NCBI RefSeq assembly: GCF_900100315.1
Contig: NZ_FNFF01000006.1
Location: 1 to 64,000 of the forward strand
Reading direction: 5' to 3'
DNA from: Streptomyces indicus
GTDB taxonomy: Bacteria; Actinomycetota; Actinomycetes; Streptomycetales; Streptomycetaceae
Length of the DNA stretch: 64,000 nucleotides
Below, piece after piece: positions 35,141-42,306 of the stretch. Each line of letters begins with the position of its first letter. The first letter of the stretch is position 1. Under the pieces are notes generated by a model. That model ran no database searches, was not told the origin of the DNA, and worked only from the letters and a program-made list of their open reading frames with translations. The position numbers and the translations under genes were made by a program.

Positions 35141-36492
35141 GAGCGCTCATTCTGTGCGTAGGCGACCGCGAGGCGGTCGAGCTTGGGAACGTCGGGGGTC
35201 TCCACGCCCATCGCGACCGCGTACACGACGTCGTGTGTGTCGGGCAGTCCGGCCAGCCGTTTCCAGCGGGCGCTGTCGAAGCCTCCGACTCCGGTGACCG
35301 CGAGGTCGCGCCGGGCCGCCTCCAGGTAGACCAGCTGCGCCAGCGCCCCTGCGCGGAAGAGGACCCGCCACAGTCCGGAGCCGTCGGCTTCGTCGATGAG
35401 CGAGTCGGTGGGTGCGTGCAGCAGCAGCACGGCCGACGCCTCGGCCAGATGGCGCTGCCCCATGAAGGCCTCGGTGACCGAGTCGCCGGACAGGCCGGCG
35501 GTGCGGCGGACGCCGAGACCGTCCGGCCAGGCCATCTCCCGCACGTCTCCGTCGACTTGGCGGAGGACGAGGGTGGTGTGCAGCGGTGCGTCGCCGGTCG
35601 GTACGGCCTCAAGGACGGATATCGCCCGGTCGACGGTGCCGTGCACGTCCACCGTACGGACCGTGCCGGGCGCGAAGCCGGTGGCCGACCGGCGGCTGCG
35701 GAAGGCGGACTGCGGGACCAGAGGCGCCGTGCCGTTGCGCCGGACCGTCAGCGGCAGAGTGACAGCCCCTGTGCGCGGCCCGGCCGCCGCACTCTCGGCA
35801 TGAGTGACGAGCGACTCCCAGCAGATCCGCTCCAGCCAGTGCGGCTGCCGGTGCGGCGCCTGCTGCCGGGCGGCCCGGGCGTCGCGCACGGACCAGCCGG
35901 GCGACTGGGCCCCGGCGCCGCGGCCGCCCGGCAGCGCGGTGACGGCCAGCGCGGAGTGGATCTCCGCGCACTCGCCGTGCTCCTCGACCAGGGCACCGAG
36001 TCCCGGCGGTCGCCGGCGCAGCACGACGCGCGCACCGAGGCTGTCGGCGGCCAGCACCAGGTTCATGTGCAGGTGTGCGGTGTCCAGTTGGGTGTACAGG
36101 TAGCCCCGGTCGCCGTACTTGCGCATCGAAAGCCAGGGCCTGGTGGCCAGCACGATGACCGCGCCGCCTTCAGGTACGGCGAGGGCGGCCTGGCAGAGCG
36201 CCTCGTCCAACTGCGGCCCCCGGCCGACGAGTTGGCAGATCCGGCGGCCCGGATCGATCTGATAGACGCCGGTCGCGCCGTCGTCGTCCCTGGCCAGGAC
36301 GTAGCACTCGGAAGGGTGCGTGGCGCCGGCCGAGGGCACGGCACGGCGTGAGCGGTCGGTGCCGACCATGCCCAGGTCGAGCACGGCAAGGCCGGTGCGC
36401 AGCCCTCGGGCCGGGGTGAGTGCGGGCGCCCGTGCACTCCCCGCGGAGTCGACCGCCATCCGTGTCCAGAGCGGTTTTCCGCGGACTTCCAT
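35137..36492 (-). CDS. SagB/McbC-like tandem nitroreductase-fold oxidoreductase
   Basis: 451 residues. I chose ATG 36492 because GAGGAG lies nine bases upstream; ATG 36498 would be too close to it. Two nitroreductase-type halves are visible. The first has SRRAVPSAGATHPSECYVLA with PWLSMRKYGDRGYLYTQLDTAHLHMNLVLAADSLG. The second starts FRSRRSATGFAPGTV and ends with FRAGALAQLVYLEAARRDLAVTGVGGFD. This is the pattern of SagB-type FMN dehydrogenases that oxidise azolines to azoles in RiPPs and in some NRPS pathways. No YcaO or precursor peptide is nearby, so it probably oxidises a carrier-bound or small heterocycle. First gene of the leftward operon. Confidence 0.85.
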   Translation of the reverse strand: MEVRGKPLWTRMAVDSAGSARAPALTPARGLRTGLAVLDLGMVGTDRSRRAVPSAGATHPSECYVLARDDDGATGVYQIDPGRRICQLVGRGPQLDEALCQAALAVPEGGAVIVLATRPWLSMRKYGDRGYLYTQLDTAHLHMNLVLAADSLGARVVLRRRPPGLGALVEEHGECAEIHSALAVTALPGGRGAGAQSPGWSVRDARAARQQAPHRQPHWLERICWESLVTHAESAAAGPRTGAVTLPLTVRRNGTAPLVPQSAFRSRRSATGFAPGTVRTVDVHGTVDRAISVLEAVPTGDAPLHTTLVLRQVDGDVREMAWPDGLGVRRTAGLSGDSVTEAFMGQRHLAEASAVLLLHAPTDSLIDEADGSGLWRVLFRAGALAQLVYLEAARRDLAVTGVGGFDSARWKRLAGLPDTHDVVYAVAMGVETPDVPKLDRLAVAYAQNERS

Positions 36493-36892
36493 CGTCATCT
36501 GCTCCTCGCTTCCGGGGAGTTGCAGCGCTTCGGCCTGAACTACGGAGACAGAAGGTAGCGTCGGGACCGGATGACTGCAAATGATTCACAGGAATCAGCA
36601 AAATCTCGATAGATGAGATGCTCGTGTTTCGGGTCACCTTGAGCAGATCTCACCCTCTCAAATCGACTGGAACGCAAGGAAGTTGGGCGAATCACCCCGC
36701 ACGCCCACCGAAAGATAGGCACATTTCACGCGAGCCCTCTCGCTCTCATCGCCGATCCATCGCTGTGATGTCAAAAAATTCAGCGAGACCTGTTGAGAAA
36801 TTACTGCAACCCGCGCCACTCTTTAGCCCTTCCGCGGGCTGCCGCGGCGGACAGGACCGACAGGACCGACAGGACCGACAGGAAGAGGACAG
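36493..36892. promoter_or_regulatory. divergent control region of the biosynthetic island
   Basis: 400 AT-richer bases between the leftward SagB-like operon and the rightward condensation/export operon. Leftward promoter candidate: TTGCAG (plus 36575-36580) and TACCTT (plus 36552-36557) with 17 bases between. Next to its -35 is the palindrome TGATTC-ACAG-GAATCA (36582-36597). ATCTC/GAGAT arms lie at 36603-36619. Rightward: an AT-tract and TGTTGAGAAA (36791-36800) match the MoeB-rhodanese upstream region. A 9-bp repeat array leads into the ribosome site. No open frame here looks coding. Confidence 0.6.
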
Positions 36893-36895
36893 GTG
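36851..36895 (+). repeat. 9-bp tandem repeat running into ribosome site
   Basis: ACAGGACCG occurs at 36851, 36860 and 36869. A fourth copy mutates to ACAGGAAGA (36878), followed by GGACAG and the GTG start at 36893. The AGGA core repeated every nine bases resembles several Shine-Dalgarno sites in a row. Confidence 0.85.
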
Positions 36896-38305
36896 ACAGA
36901 CTCGACAACCGCGTTGCTGCGGTTCCACGAGGGCTCTCCGCGGAGCGGGCCGATGACCTGGGGTCAGCGCGCGATCTGGGAGGTGATCCGCTGGCTGCCG
37001 CCCGACGACGACTCGCTGAACCAGCTCGGCTGGGCGCCCGTCGGCTCCGCGAGCGTGGCGCAGGTGTGCGACATGGTCCGGCTGCTCGTGGAGCGGCACG
37101 AGTCGCTGCGTACGACGTATGCCGAACGCGCGGGCGGACTGGTGCAACAGGTCGCCGGCTCGGGCGAGATCGAGATCCTGCTCGCCGAACTCGGACCGGG
37201 CGAGCTGGCCGAAGCCATCGCCCCGCTCGGCGAACGGATCCGGGCCGGCGCCTTCGACAGCTCCGCAGGACTGCCGGTCCGCGCGGCGATCGGGCTGCGC
37301 GCGGGCGTACCTGCGGCCGTGGCGCTCGCCGCGAGCCATCTGGCGGTCGACGGCTGGAGCTTCCAGATCGTCATGGACGAATTGCGCACCCTGATCGCCA
37401 CGGGCCCGGACGCCCTGCGTGAGCGCTCCCGACAACCCGTGGACCGGGCCCGGTTCGAGACCTCCGAGGCCGGCGCACGACGCGAGCGGCGCACGCTGGA
37501 CTACTGGGCCCGCCAGGCGGAGCTCGTACCCGCGAGCATGCTGGCGACCACCTCGGCGCCGGAGCAGCTCGACCGGGACTGGGGGCACATCCACTCGCCC
37601 GCCCTTGCGCTGGCCGTCCACGCACTGGCCGAGCGCAGCGGCGCCAATACGGCCACGGTCCTGCTGGGCTCGACCGCTCTGCTCCTGGCCTCCTGGCTCG
37701 GTGAGTCCGAGACGGCGCTGCGGGTGATCGTGTCCACCCGCTTCAAGCCCGAGGACGAGGAGCTGGTCGGGGCCTTCAACCAGAACGCGATCGTCCGGCT
37801 GCAGCTCGCGGACGAGACCGCCGAGCAGTTCCTGGCCCGTGCGGCCCGCACCGCGCTGAACGCGTACCGGCACACGGAGGCCTGCCCGGTGAAGATGGAG
37901 GAGCAGCTGGAGGAGATCGCCCGCCGGCGCGGGATCACCCCCGGCGGGTACTGCTTCTTCAACGACATCCGGTTCAGTGCCGCGGAGCGCAACGCCCCGG
38001 CCCCCGCGATCGATCCGCTGAAGCTGCCCGCCCAGCTGGACGAGGCTCTGGCGCGCACGCGGCTGACCCGCCTGGACAGCGAAGGACGGCAGTCCGGCGC
38101 CAAGTTCTTCCTCTTTCTCGACGGACTGCGCGACGCGTGCGAGCTCACCCTCTGCACCGATCCCCGCTTCCTGCCCGCATCGGCCTTCGACTTCCTGCAC
38201 GACCTCGAGCAGTTGACGGTGCACGCAGCCCGGCACCCCGACACCCCGGTGGGCGAACTCGTCGACCGGTTCCGACGCCGGCCGCAAGGAACCCGGAATG
38301 ACTGA
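36893..38305 (+). CDS. stand-alone condensation-domain protein
   Basis: 470 residues from GTG 36893. It has the chloramphenicol-acetyltransferase-like fold of NRPS condensation domains. The catalytic motif is SHLAVDG (His149, Asp153, Gly154; the first His of the classic HHxxxDG is Ser). An RHESLRTTY motif (C2-like) lies near residue 68, and NQNAIVRLQL near 300 corresponds to the NxxPLR-type region. It should join two acyl or aminoacyl units, one probably on the operon's carrier protein, giving an amide or ester. Its end overlaps the ABC ATPase start by 8 bases, tying product assembly to export. Confidence 0.87.
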   Translation: MTDSTTALLRFHEGSPRSGPMTWGQRAIWEVIRWLPPDDDSLNQLGWAPVGSASVAQVCDMVRLLVERHESLRTTYAERAGGLVQQVAGSGEIEILLAELGPGELAEAIAPLGERIRAGAFDSSAGLPVRAAIGLRAGVPAAVALAASHLAVDGWSFQIVMDELRTLIATGPDALRERSRQPVDRARFETSEAGARRERRTLDYWARQAELVPASMLATTSAPEQLDRDWGHIHSPALALAVHALAERSGANTATVLLGSTALLLASWLGESETALRVIVSTRFKPEDEELVGAFNQNAIVRLQLADETAEQFLARAARTALNAYRHTEACPVKMEEQLEEIARRRGITPGGYCFFNDIRFSAAERNAPAPAIDPLKLPAQLDEALARTRLTRLDSEGRQSGAKFFLFLDGLRDACELTLCTDPRFLPASAFDFLHDLEQLTVHAARHPDTPVGELVDRFRRRPQGTRND

Positions 38306-39278
38306 GACCAGGACACAGCCGCAGAGTGCGACGCCCGGACAGCCGCCCCTCATCCGCGCCAAGTCTCTTCAGAAGCGCTACGAAGCCGCCCGCGGCGCCG
38401 GGTTCACCGCGGTCGCGGGTATCGACTTCGACGTACGGCCCGGGGAAGCCTTCGGCATTCTGGGGGCCAACGGAGCCGGCAAGTCCTCGACCATGCGCAT
38501 GATCGCCTGCACCTCGCCCCCGACCGGCGGCAGCCTGGAGGTGCTCGGACTCGACGCGCGGACCGAGGGCGCCCGGATCCGCGCGCGGATCGGCGTGGTC
38601 CCGCAGGACGACACCGTGGACGTCGAACTGACGGTCAGGGAGAACCTGTTGATCTACGGGCGCTACTTCGGGCTGCCGAAGGCCGAGATACGGCGGCGCG
38701 CCTCGGAGCTCCTCGACTTCGCGCGGCTGACCGACAAGGCGGACGAGCGCGTGGAGGCGCTGTCCGGCGGCATGCGGCGCCGGCTGACGATCGCGCGGGC
38801 GCTCATCAACGAGCCGGAGATCCTCCTCCTCGACGAGCCGACCACCGGCTTGGACCCGCAGGCCCGCCACCTCCTCTGGGAGCGGCTGTTCCGGCTCAAG
38901 GAGGACGGCATCACGCTGATCCTGACCACCCATTACATGGACGAGGCCGAGCAGTTGTGCGACCGGCTCGTGGTGATGGACGGCGGGCGGATCGTCACCG
39001 AGGGCTCACCCGGCGGCCTGATCCGGCGGTACTGCACGCGCGAGGTGCTCGAACTCCGCTTCGGCCCGGGTGAGCGCGAGGCGATGACGGACAAGGCCCG
39101 GGGTCTGGTGGAGCGGATCGAGGAACTGCCGGACCGCATCCTGCTGTACACCGACGAGGGGGAGGCCACTCTGGCGGCCGCCCACGCGCGCGGCATCGAA
39201 CCGCTGACCGCCCTGACGCGCCGGGCGAGCCTCGAGGACGTCTTCCTGACCCTGACGGGTCGCAGCCTGGCCGACTGA
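38298..39278 (+). CDS. ABC exporter ATP-binding protein (DrrA/NodI type)
   Basis: 326 residues. Walker A ILGANGAGKSST, signature LSGGMRRRLTIARALI, Walker B EILLLDEPTTGLDPQARH, H-loop TTHYMDEAEQL. The C-terminal about 70 residues resemble the regulatory tail of daunorubicin-resistance ATPases. With the two ABC-2 permeases that follow it forms an exporter. Its linkage to a biosynthetic operon suggests product efflux or self-resistance. AAGGA lies at good distance before ATG 38298, inside the preceding gene. Confidence 0.94.
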   Translation: MTETRTQPQSATPGQPPLIRAKSLQKRYEAARGAGFTAVAGIDFDVRPGEAFGILGANGAGKSSTMRMIACTSPPTGGSLEVLGLDARTEGARIRARIGVVPQDDTVDVELTVRENLLIYGRYFGLPKAEIRRRASELLDFARLTDKADERVEALSGGMRRRLTIARALINEPEILLLDEPTTGLDPQARHLLWERLFRLKEDGITLILTTHYMDEAEQLCDRLVVMDGGRIVTEGSPGGLIRRYCTREVLELRFGPGEREAMTDKARGLVERIEELPDRILLYTDEGEATLAAAHARGIEPLTALTRRASLEDVFLTLTGRSLAD

Positions 39279-39330
39279 TGCACCGCGTCGCCCCCGCCCC
39301 TCGTCCTGGCGCCGCAACGGAGAGTGCCCG

Positions 39331-40152
39331 ATGACCACGCATGCCCCGCGCCCGTACGGCCCGTCCGTCCGTGCCCGCACCGTCCCGCCCGCCCTGCGCG
39401 AGTTCGCCTACTGGCTGCACCGCTACCGCCGCACCTGGCGGGGCACCGTGGTCCTGAACGTGGCGAACCCGCTGCTGTTCCTGACCGGTATCGGTGCGGG
39501 GCTCGGCACCCTCGTCAACGACAACAACAGCGCCGCCTTGGAGGGCCTGTCCTACCTGGCGTTCCTCACCCCGGGTCTGCTCGCGGCCTCGGCCACGCAG
39601 ACCGCCTTCATGGACTCGGCCGATCCCGTGCACCAGTCGGTGCAGGCCAAGGGCCACTACTGGGCCGCGAACGCCACACCGCTCTCCCCCGTCGACATCT
39701 TCCACGGCCACGTGCTGTTCAACGTCTTCAAGGTGGCGCTGTCCGCCACGGCCTTCACAGCGGTGGCGGTCGCTTTCGGCGCGGTCGACGCGGCGCGGGC
39801 TCCCCTGGCCGTGCTCGCCACGCTGCTCGTCGGGGCCGCGTTCGCCGCGCCGTCCGCAGCCTGGGCGGTGACCACACGGCGTCAGTCCACGGTGCTCGCG
39901 GTGCTGCGGTTCGGCGTGATGCCGATGTTCATGTTCTCCGGCACCTTCTTCCCGCTCTCCCAACTGCCCGGCTGGCTCCAGCCGGTGATGCAGGCGACAC
40001 CGCTGTGGCACGGGGTCGAGCTGTGCCGTACGGCCGCGCTCGGCACGGGCACGGCCGGCGGCACCGCGGTGCACATCGGATACCTGGTGGCCCTCATGGC
40101 CGTCGGCCTGCTGGCCGGCCGGCGCACCTACCAGCGGCATCTGCACTCCTGA
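39331..40152 (+). CDS. ABC-2 type exporter permease, first copy
   Basis: 273 residues, about six membrane helices, ABC-2 family. YWLHRYRRTWRGTVVLNVANPLLFLTGIGAGLG is the usual amphipathic first segment, and MPMFMFSGTFFPLSQLPGWLQPVMQATPLWHGVELCRTAALG is the family signature (xFSGTFFP). GGAGAG precedes ATG 39331. It is paired with the similar permease 100 bases downstream; the two presumably form a heterodimer with the upstream ATPase. Confidence 0.93.
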   Translation: MTTHAPRPYGPSVRARTVPPALREFAYWLHRYRRTWRGTVVLNVANPLLFLTGIGAGLGTLVNDNNSAALEGLSYLAFLTPGLLAASATQTAFMDSADPVHQSVQAKGHYWAANATPLSPVDIFHGHVLFNVFKVALSATAFTAVAVAFGAVDAARAPLAVLATLLVGAAFAAPSAAWAVTTRRQSTVLAVLRFGVMPMFMFSGTFFPLSQLPGWLQPVMQATPLWHGVELCRTAALGTGTAGGTAVHIGYLVALMAVGLLAGRRTYQRHLHS

Positions 40153-40215
40153 CGAGCGGTACCTGCGCTTGTGACGAGCAGTATCCGCACTTCTGACGAG
40201 CGGTACCCGCACTCC
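40150..40215. repeat. three 22-bp tandem repeats between permease genes
   Basis: Units start TGACGAGCGG (40150), TGACGAGCAG (40172) and TGACGAGCGG (40194), each 22 bases, differing at a few positions. The first TGA is the stop codon of the upstream permease. The repeats therefore look like copies of the gene's 3' end. Confidence 0.92.
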
Positions 40216-40255
40216 TGGCGATCACAGCACCCCACCCCTGAAAGGAAGGGATCCC

Positions 40256-41071
40256 ATGTCGGCCGTGCCGGCGCCGCATGTCTCCGTCCGCTCCGCACCG
40301 GCCCCGCGTTCCGGGGGCGTCCGGGCGATGGTCGAGCGCAACCTGATGATCTACCGGCACACCTGGCTCCTCCTGGTGGCCGAGATCTTCGAGCCCGTGC
40401 TCTATCTGCTCGCCTTCGGCGTCGGCATCGGCGGGCTCGTCGGCACCGTGCCCGGCCTCGCCGACACCGATGTGCCGTACGCGGAGTTCGTCGCCCCGGC
40501 GCTGCTCGCCACGACGGCGATGAACGGCGCGATGAACGAGACGACGTTCAACCTGTTCAACAAGCTGAAGACGAACCACACCTACGAGTCGATCCTGACC
40601 ACGCCGATGACGGTGCGCACCGTGGCACTGGGCGAGGTGTGCTGGGCGCTGCTGCGCGGTGCGCTGGTGACGGCCGGATTCCTGCTCGCCGTGACCGTCT
40701 TCGGGCTGGTGCACAGCCCGTTGGTGCTCCTGGTGGTGCCCGGCGCGCTGCTTGTGGGGTTCGCCTTCGCGGCGCTCGGCCTGGCCGTGGTGACGTACCT
40801 GCGGGACTGGCAGGACTTCCAGTACGTCCAGCTGGCCATGCTGCCGATGTTCCTGTTCGCCACCACCTTCTACCCGCTGGACGTCTACCCTCGGCCGGTG
40901 CAGGTCCTGGTGGAATGCCTGCCGCTCTACCAGAGCATCGAGTTGATCCGGCAGCCCTCCCTCGGCCAGTTCGGCACGGGGCTGCTGTTCCCGGCGGTCT
41001 ATCTGCTCGTCCTCGGCGGCCTCGCGCTCGCGGTCGCGTACCGCCGGCTCGACCGGACGCTGCGCAGCTGA
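40256..41071 (+). CDS. ABC-2 type exporter permease, second copy
   Basis: 271 residues, about six membrane helices. It opens MVERNLMIYRHTWLLLVAEIFEPVLYLLAFGVGIGGLVG and carries the signature LPMFLFATTFYPLDVYPRPVQVLVECLPLYQSIELIRQP. Related to but clearly diverged from the preceding permease. AAAGGAAGGG lies before ATG 40256. It ends the rightward export operon, followed by a hairpin. Confidence 0.93.
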   Translation: MSAVPAPHVSVRSAPAPRSGGVRAMVERNLMIYRHTWLLLVAEIFEPVLYLLAFGVGIGGLVGTVPGLADTDVPYAEFVAPALLATTAMNGAMNETTFNLFNKLKTNHTYESILTTPMTVRTVALGEVCWALLRGALVTAGFLLAVTVFGLVHSPLVLLVVPGALLVGFAFAALGLAVVTYLRDWQDFQYVQLAMLPMFLFATTFYPLDVYPRPVQVLVECLPLYQSIELIRQPSLGQFGTGLLFPAVYLLVLGGLALAVAYRRLDRTLRS

Positions 41072-41074
41072 GGG

Positions 41075-41100
41075 GCGCCGGCCGGGAGTTCAGCCGGCGC
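41075..41100. terminator. terminator between exporter operon and lacI-type gene
   Basis: GCGCCGGC (41075-41082), ten bases, GCCGGCGC (41093-41100). An 8-bp perfect stem between convergent genes; the right arm overlaps the last codons of the repressor gene. Confidence 0.6.
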
Positions 41101-42100
41101 GCGGCGGCGCGGTCGAGCCCCGGACGACGAGTTCGGGCTCGAAGAGGAGCTCTCCGGGGTGGGCCTGTGATCCCCGGATCTGCGCGCAGAGCAGGTCGAC
41201 CGCCGCGCGGCCCATCGCCTCGATGGGCTGCCGCACCGTCGACAGCGGGGGCTCCGTGCAGGTCATGAAGGCCGAGTCGTCGAACCCGACGACCGATACG
41301 TCGGCGGGGACGGAGAGCCCCTTCCTGCGGGCGGCCCGCACGGCCCCGAGAGCGAGCGGGTCGCTGCCGCACACGATGCCCGTGACCCCTTGTCCGAGCA
41401 GCCGTGCGGCAGCGGCCTGGCCGCCTTCGAGGGAGAAGATCGCCCGCTCGACGAACGCGTCGGGCAGCCGGCCGCCCTCGTCCTGCGCGACCTTGCGGGC
41501 GGCCGCCAGCTTGCGCTGCGAGGGCACGTGGTCGGCCGGGCCGAGTACCAGGCCGATCCGCTCGTGTCCGAGCGAGGCGAGGTGCCGCCAGGCCTGTTCG
41601 ACGGCGACGGCGTCGTCGCATGCGACGCAGGGGAAGTCGAGGCCCGCGACCGGGGCGTTGACGAAGACGACCGGGATGTTGCGCTCCGCAAGCCGGTGGT
41701 AGTGCTCGTGCGAGGCGTCGGCCTCCGCGAACAGTCCCCCGGCGAACACGACGCCGGAGACCTGCTGTTGCAGCAGCAGGTCCACGTAGTCGGCCTCGGA
41801 GACCCCGCCCCTGGTCTGCGTGCACAGCACGGGCGTCAGCCCCTGCTGGGCCAGCGCGCCGCCGATGACCTCGGCGAACGCGGGGAAGATCGGGTTCTGC
41901 AACTCCGGGAGCACCAGGCCGACCAGGCGGGCGCGCTCGCCGCGCAGCTGCGTGGGCCGCTCGTAGCCGAGGACGTCCAGTGCCGTCAGCACGGACTGCC
42001 GCGTCGCTTCCGAGACCCCGGGCCTGCCGTTCAGGACACGACTGACCGTCGCTTCGCTGACCCCTACTTTCTTGGCCACATGAGCAAGTCGTCGTGTCAT
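41090..42100 (-). CDS. malR: LacI-family repressor (MalR-like)
   Basis: 336 residues. An N-terminal LacI helix-turn-helix (HVAKKVGVSEATVSRVLNGRPGVSEATRQSVLTAL) and hinge precede a periplasmic-binding-like effector domain (about 60-336) with GVVFAGG and SVVGFDDSAFMTCTEPPLSTVRQP. It is separated from the alpha-glucosidase gene by a strong terminator, so it has its own promoter. GCAAGA-type sites overlap that promoter and recur at the malE gene, supporting control of both. By analogy with Streptomyces MalR it should repress maltose uptake genes until an inducer binds. Here it sits after the operon, not before malE. Confidence 0.82.
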   Translation of the reverse strand: MTRRLAHVAKKVGVSEATVSRVLNGRPGVSEATRQSVLTALDVLGYERPTQLRGERARLVGLVLPELQNPIFPAFAEVIGGALAQQGLTPVLCTQTRGGVSEADYVDLLLQQQVSGVVFAGGLFAEADASHEHYHRLAERNIPVVFVNAPVAGLDFPCVACDDAVAVEQAWRHLASLGHERIGLVLGPADHVPSQRKLAAARKVAQDEGGRLPDAFVERAIFSLEGGQAAAARLLGQGVTGIVCGSDPLALGAVRAARRKGLSVPADVSVVGFDDSAFMTCTEPPLSTVRQPIEAMGRAAVDLLCAQIRGSQAHPGELLFEPELVVRGSTAPPRAG

Positions 42101-42133
42101 GTCCGCAAGAATAACGCAAAGAATGCAAGCAAC
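42101..42133 (-). promoter_or_regulatory. LacI-type operator cluster at repressor promoter
   Basis: The plus strand shows GCAAGAATAACG (42105-42116) immediately followed by CAAAGAATGCAAGCAAC. On the coding strand this is a run of TTGCTTGCATTC and TTCTTGCG words just before the ATG. GCAAGATTACG recurs twice at malE. Confidence 0.55.
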
Positions 42134-42254
42134 TTACGCCCTCTTGTCGGTCGAAGGGCAGGTCGAGGAGCAAGTCGAGGGACAGGCCGGACGGGCAAGC
42201 CGATCCGCAGGCCATCCCGGCCCCGCCACCGGCCATCCCGGCCGCCCGCCGCAG

Positions 42255-42291
42255 ACGAGCCCGGCCCCGCACGGTGCGGAGCCGGGCTCGT
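42255..42291 (-). terminator. terminator after alpha-glucosidase gene
   Basis: ACGAGCCCGGCCCCGC and its near-perfect complement form a long hairpin with one mismatch and a tiny loop. It lies about 16 bases past the alpha-glucosidase stop on the leftward strand and separates the operon from the repressor gene. Confidence 0.85.
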
Positions 42292-42306
42292 GCCGCCGGT
42301 GTCAGG

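Noticed and set aside
35137..36492. A thiazole/oxazole-modified peptide (RiPP) cluster around the SagB-like gene
   Set aside because: No YcaO cyclodehydratase and no short Cys/Ser-rich precursor frame with a ribosome site was found nearby.
40150..40215. Short regular repeats as a CRISPR array
   Set aside because: The units are directly adjacent with no variable spacers, and there are no cas genes. They are plain tandem duplications.
28597..41071. Assignment of the island to pyridine-2,6-dithiocarboxylate or another thiocarboxylate product
   Set aside because: MoeB-rhodanese, AMP ligase and a DapB-like gene are suggestive, but no ThiS-like sulphur carrier or JAMM protease gene is present and the MoeB active-site residues are lost.
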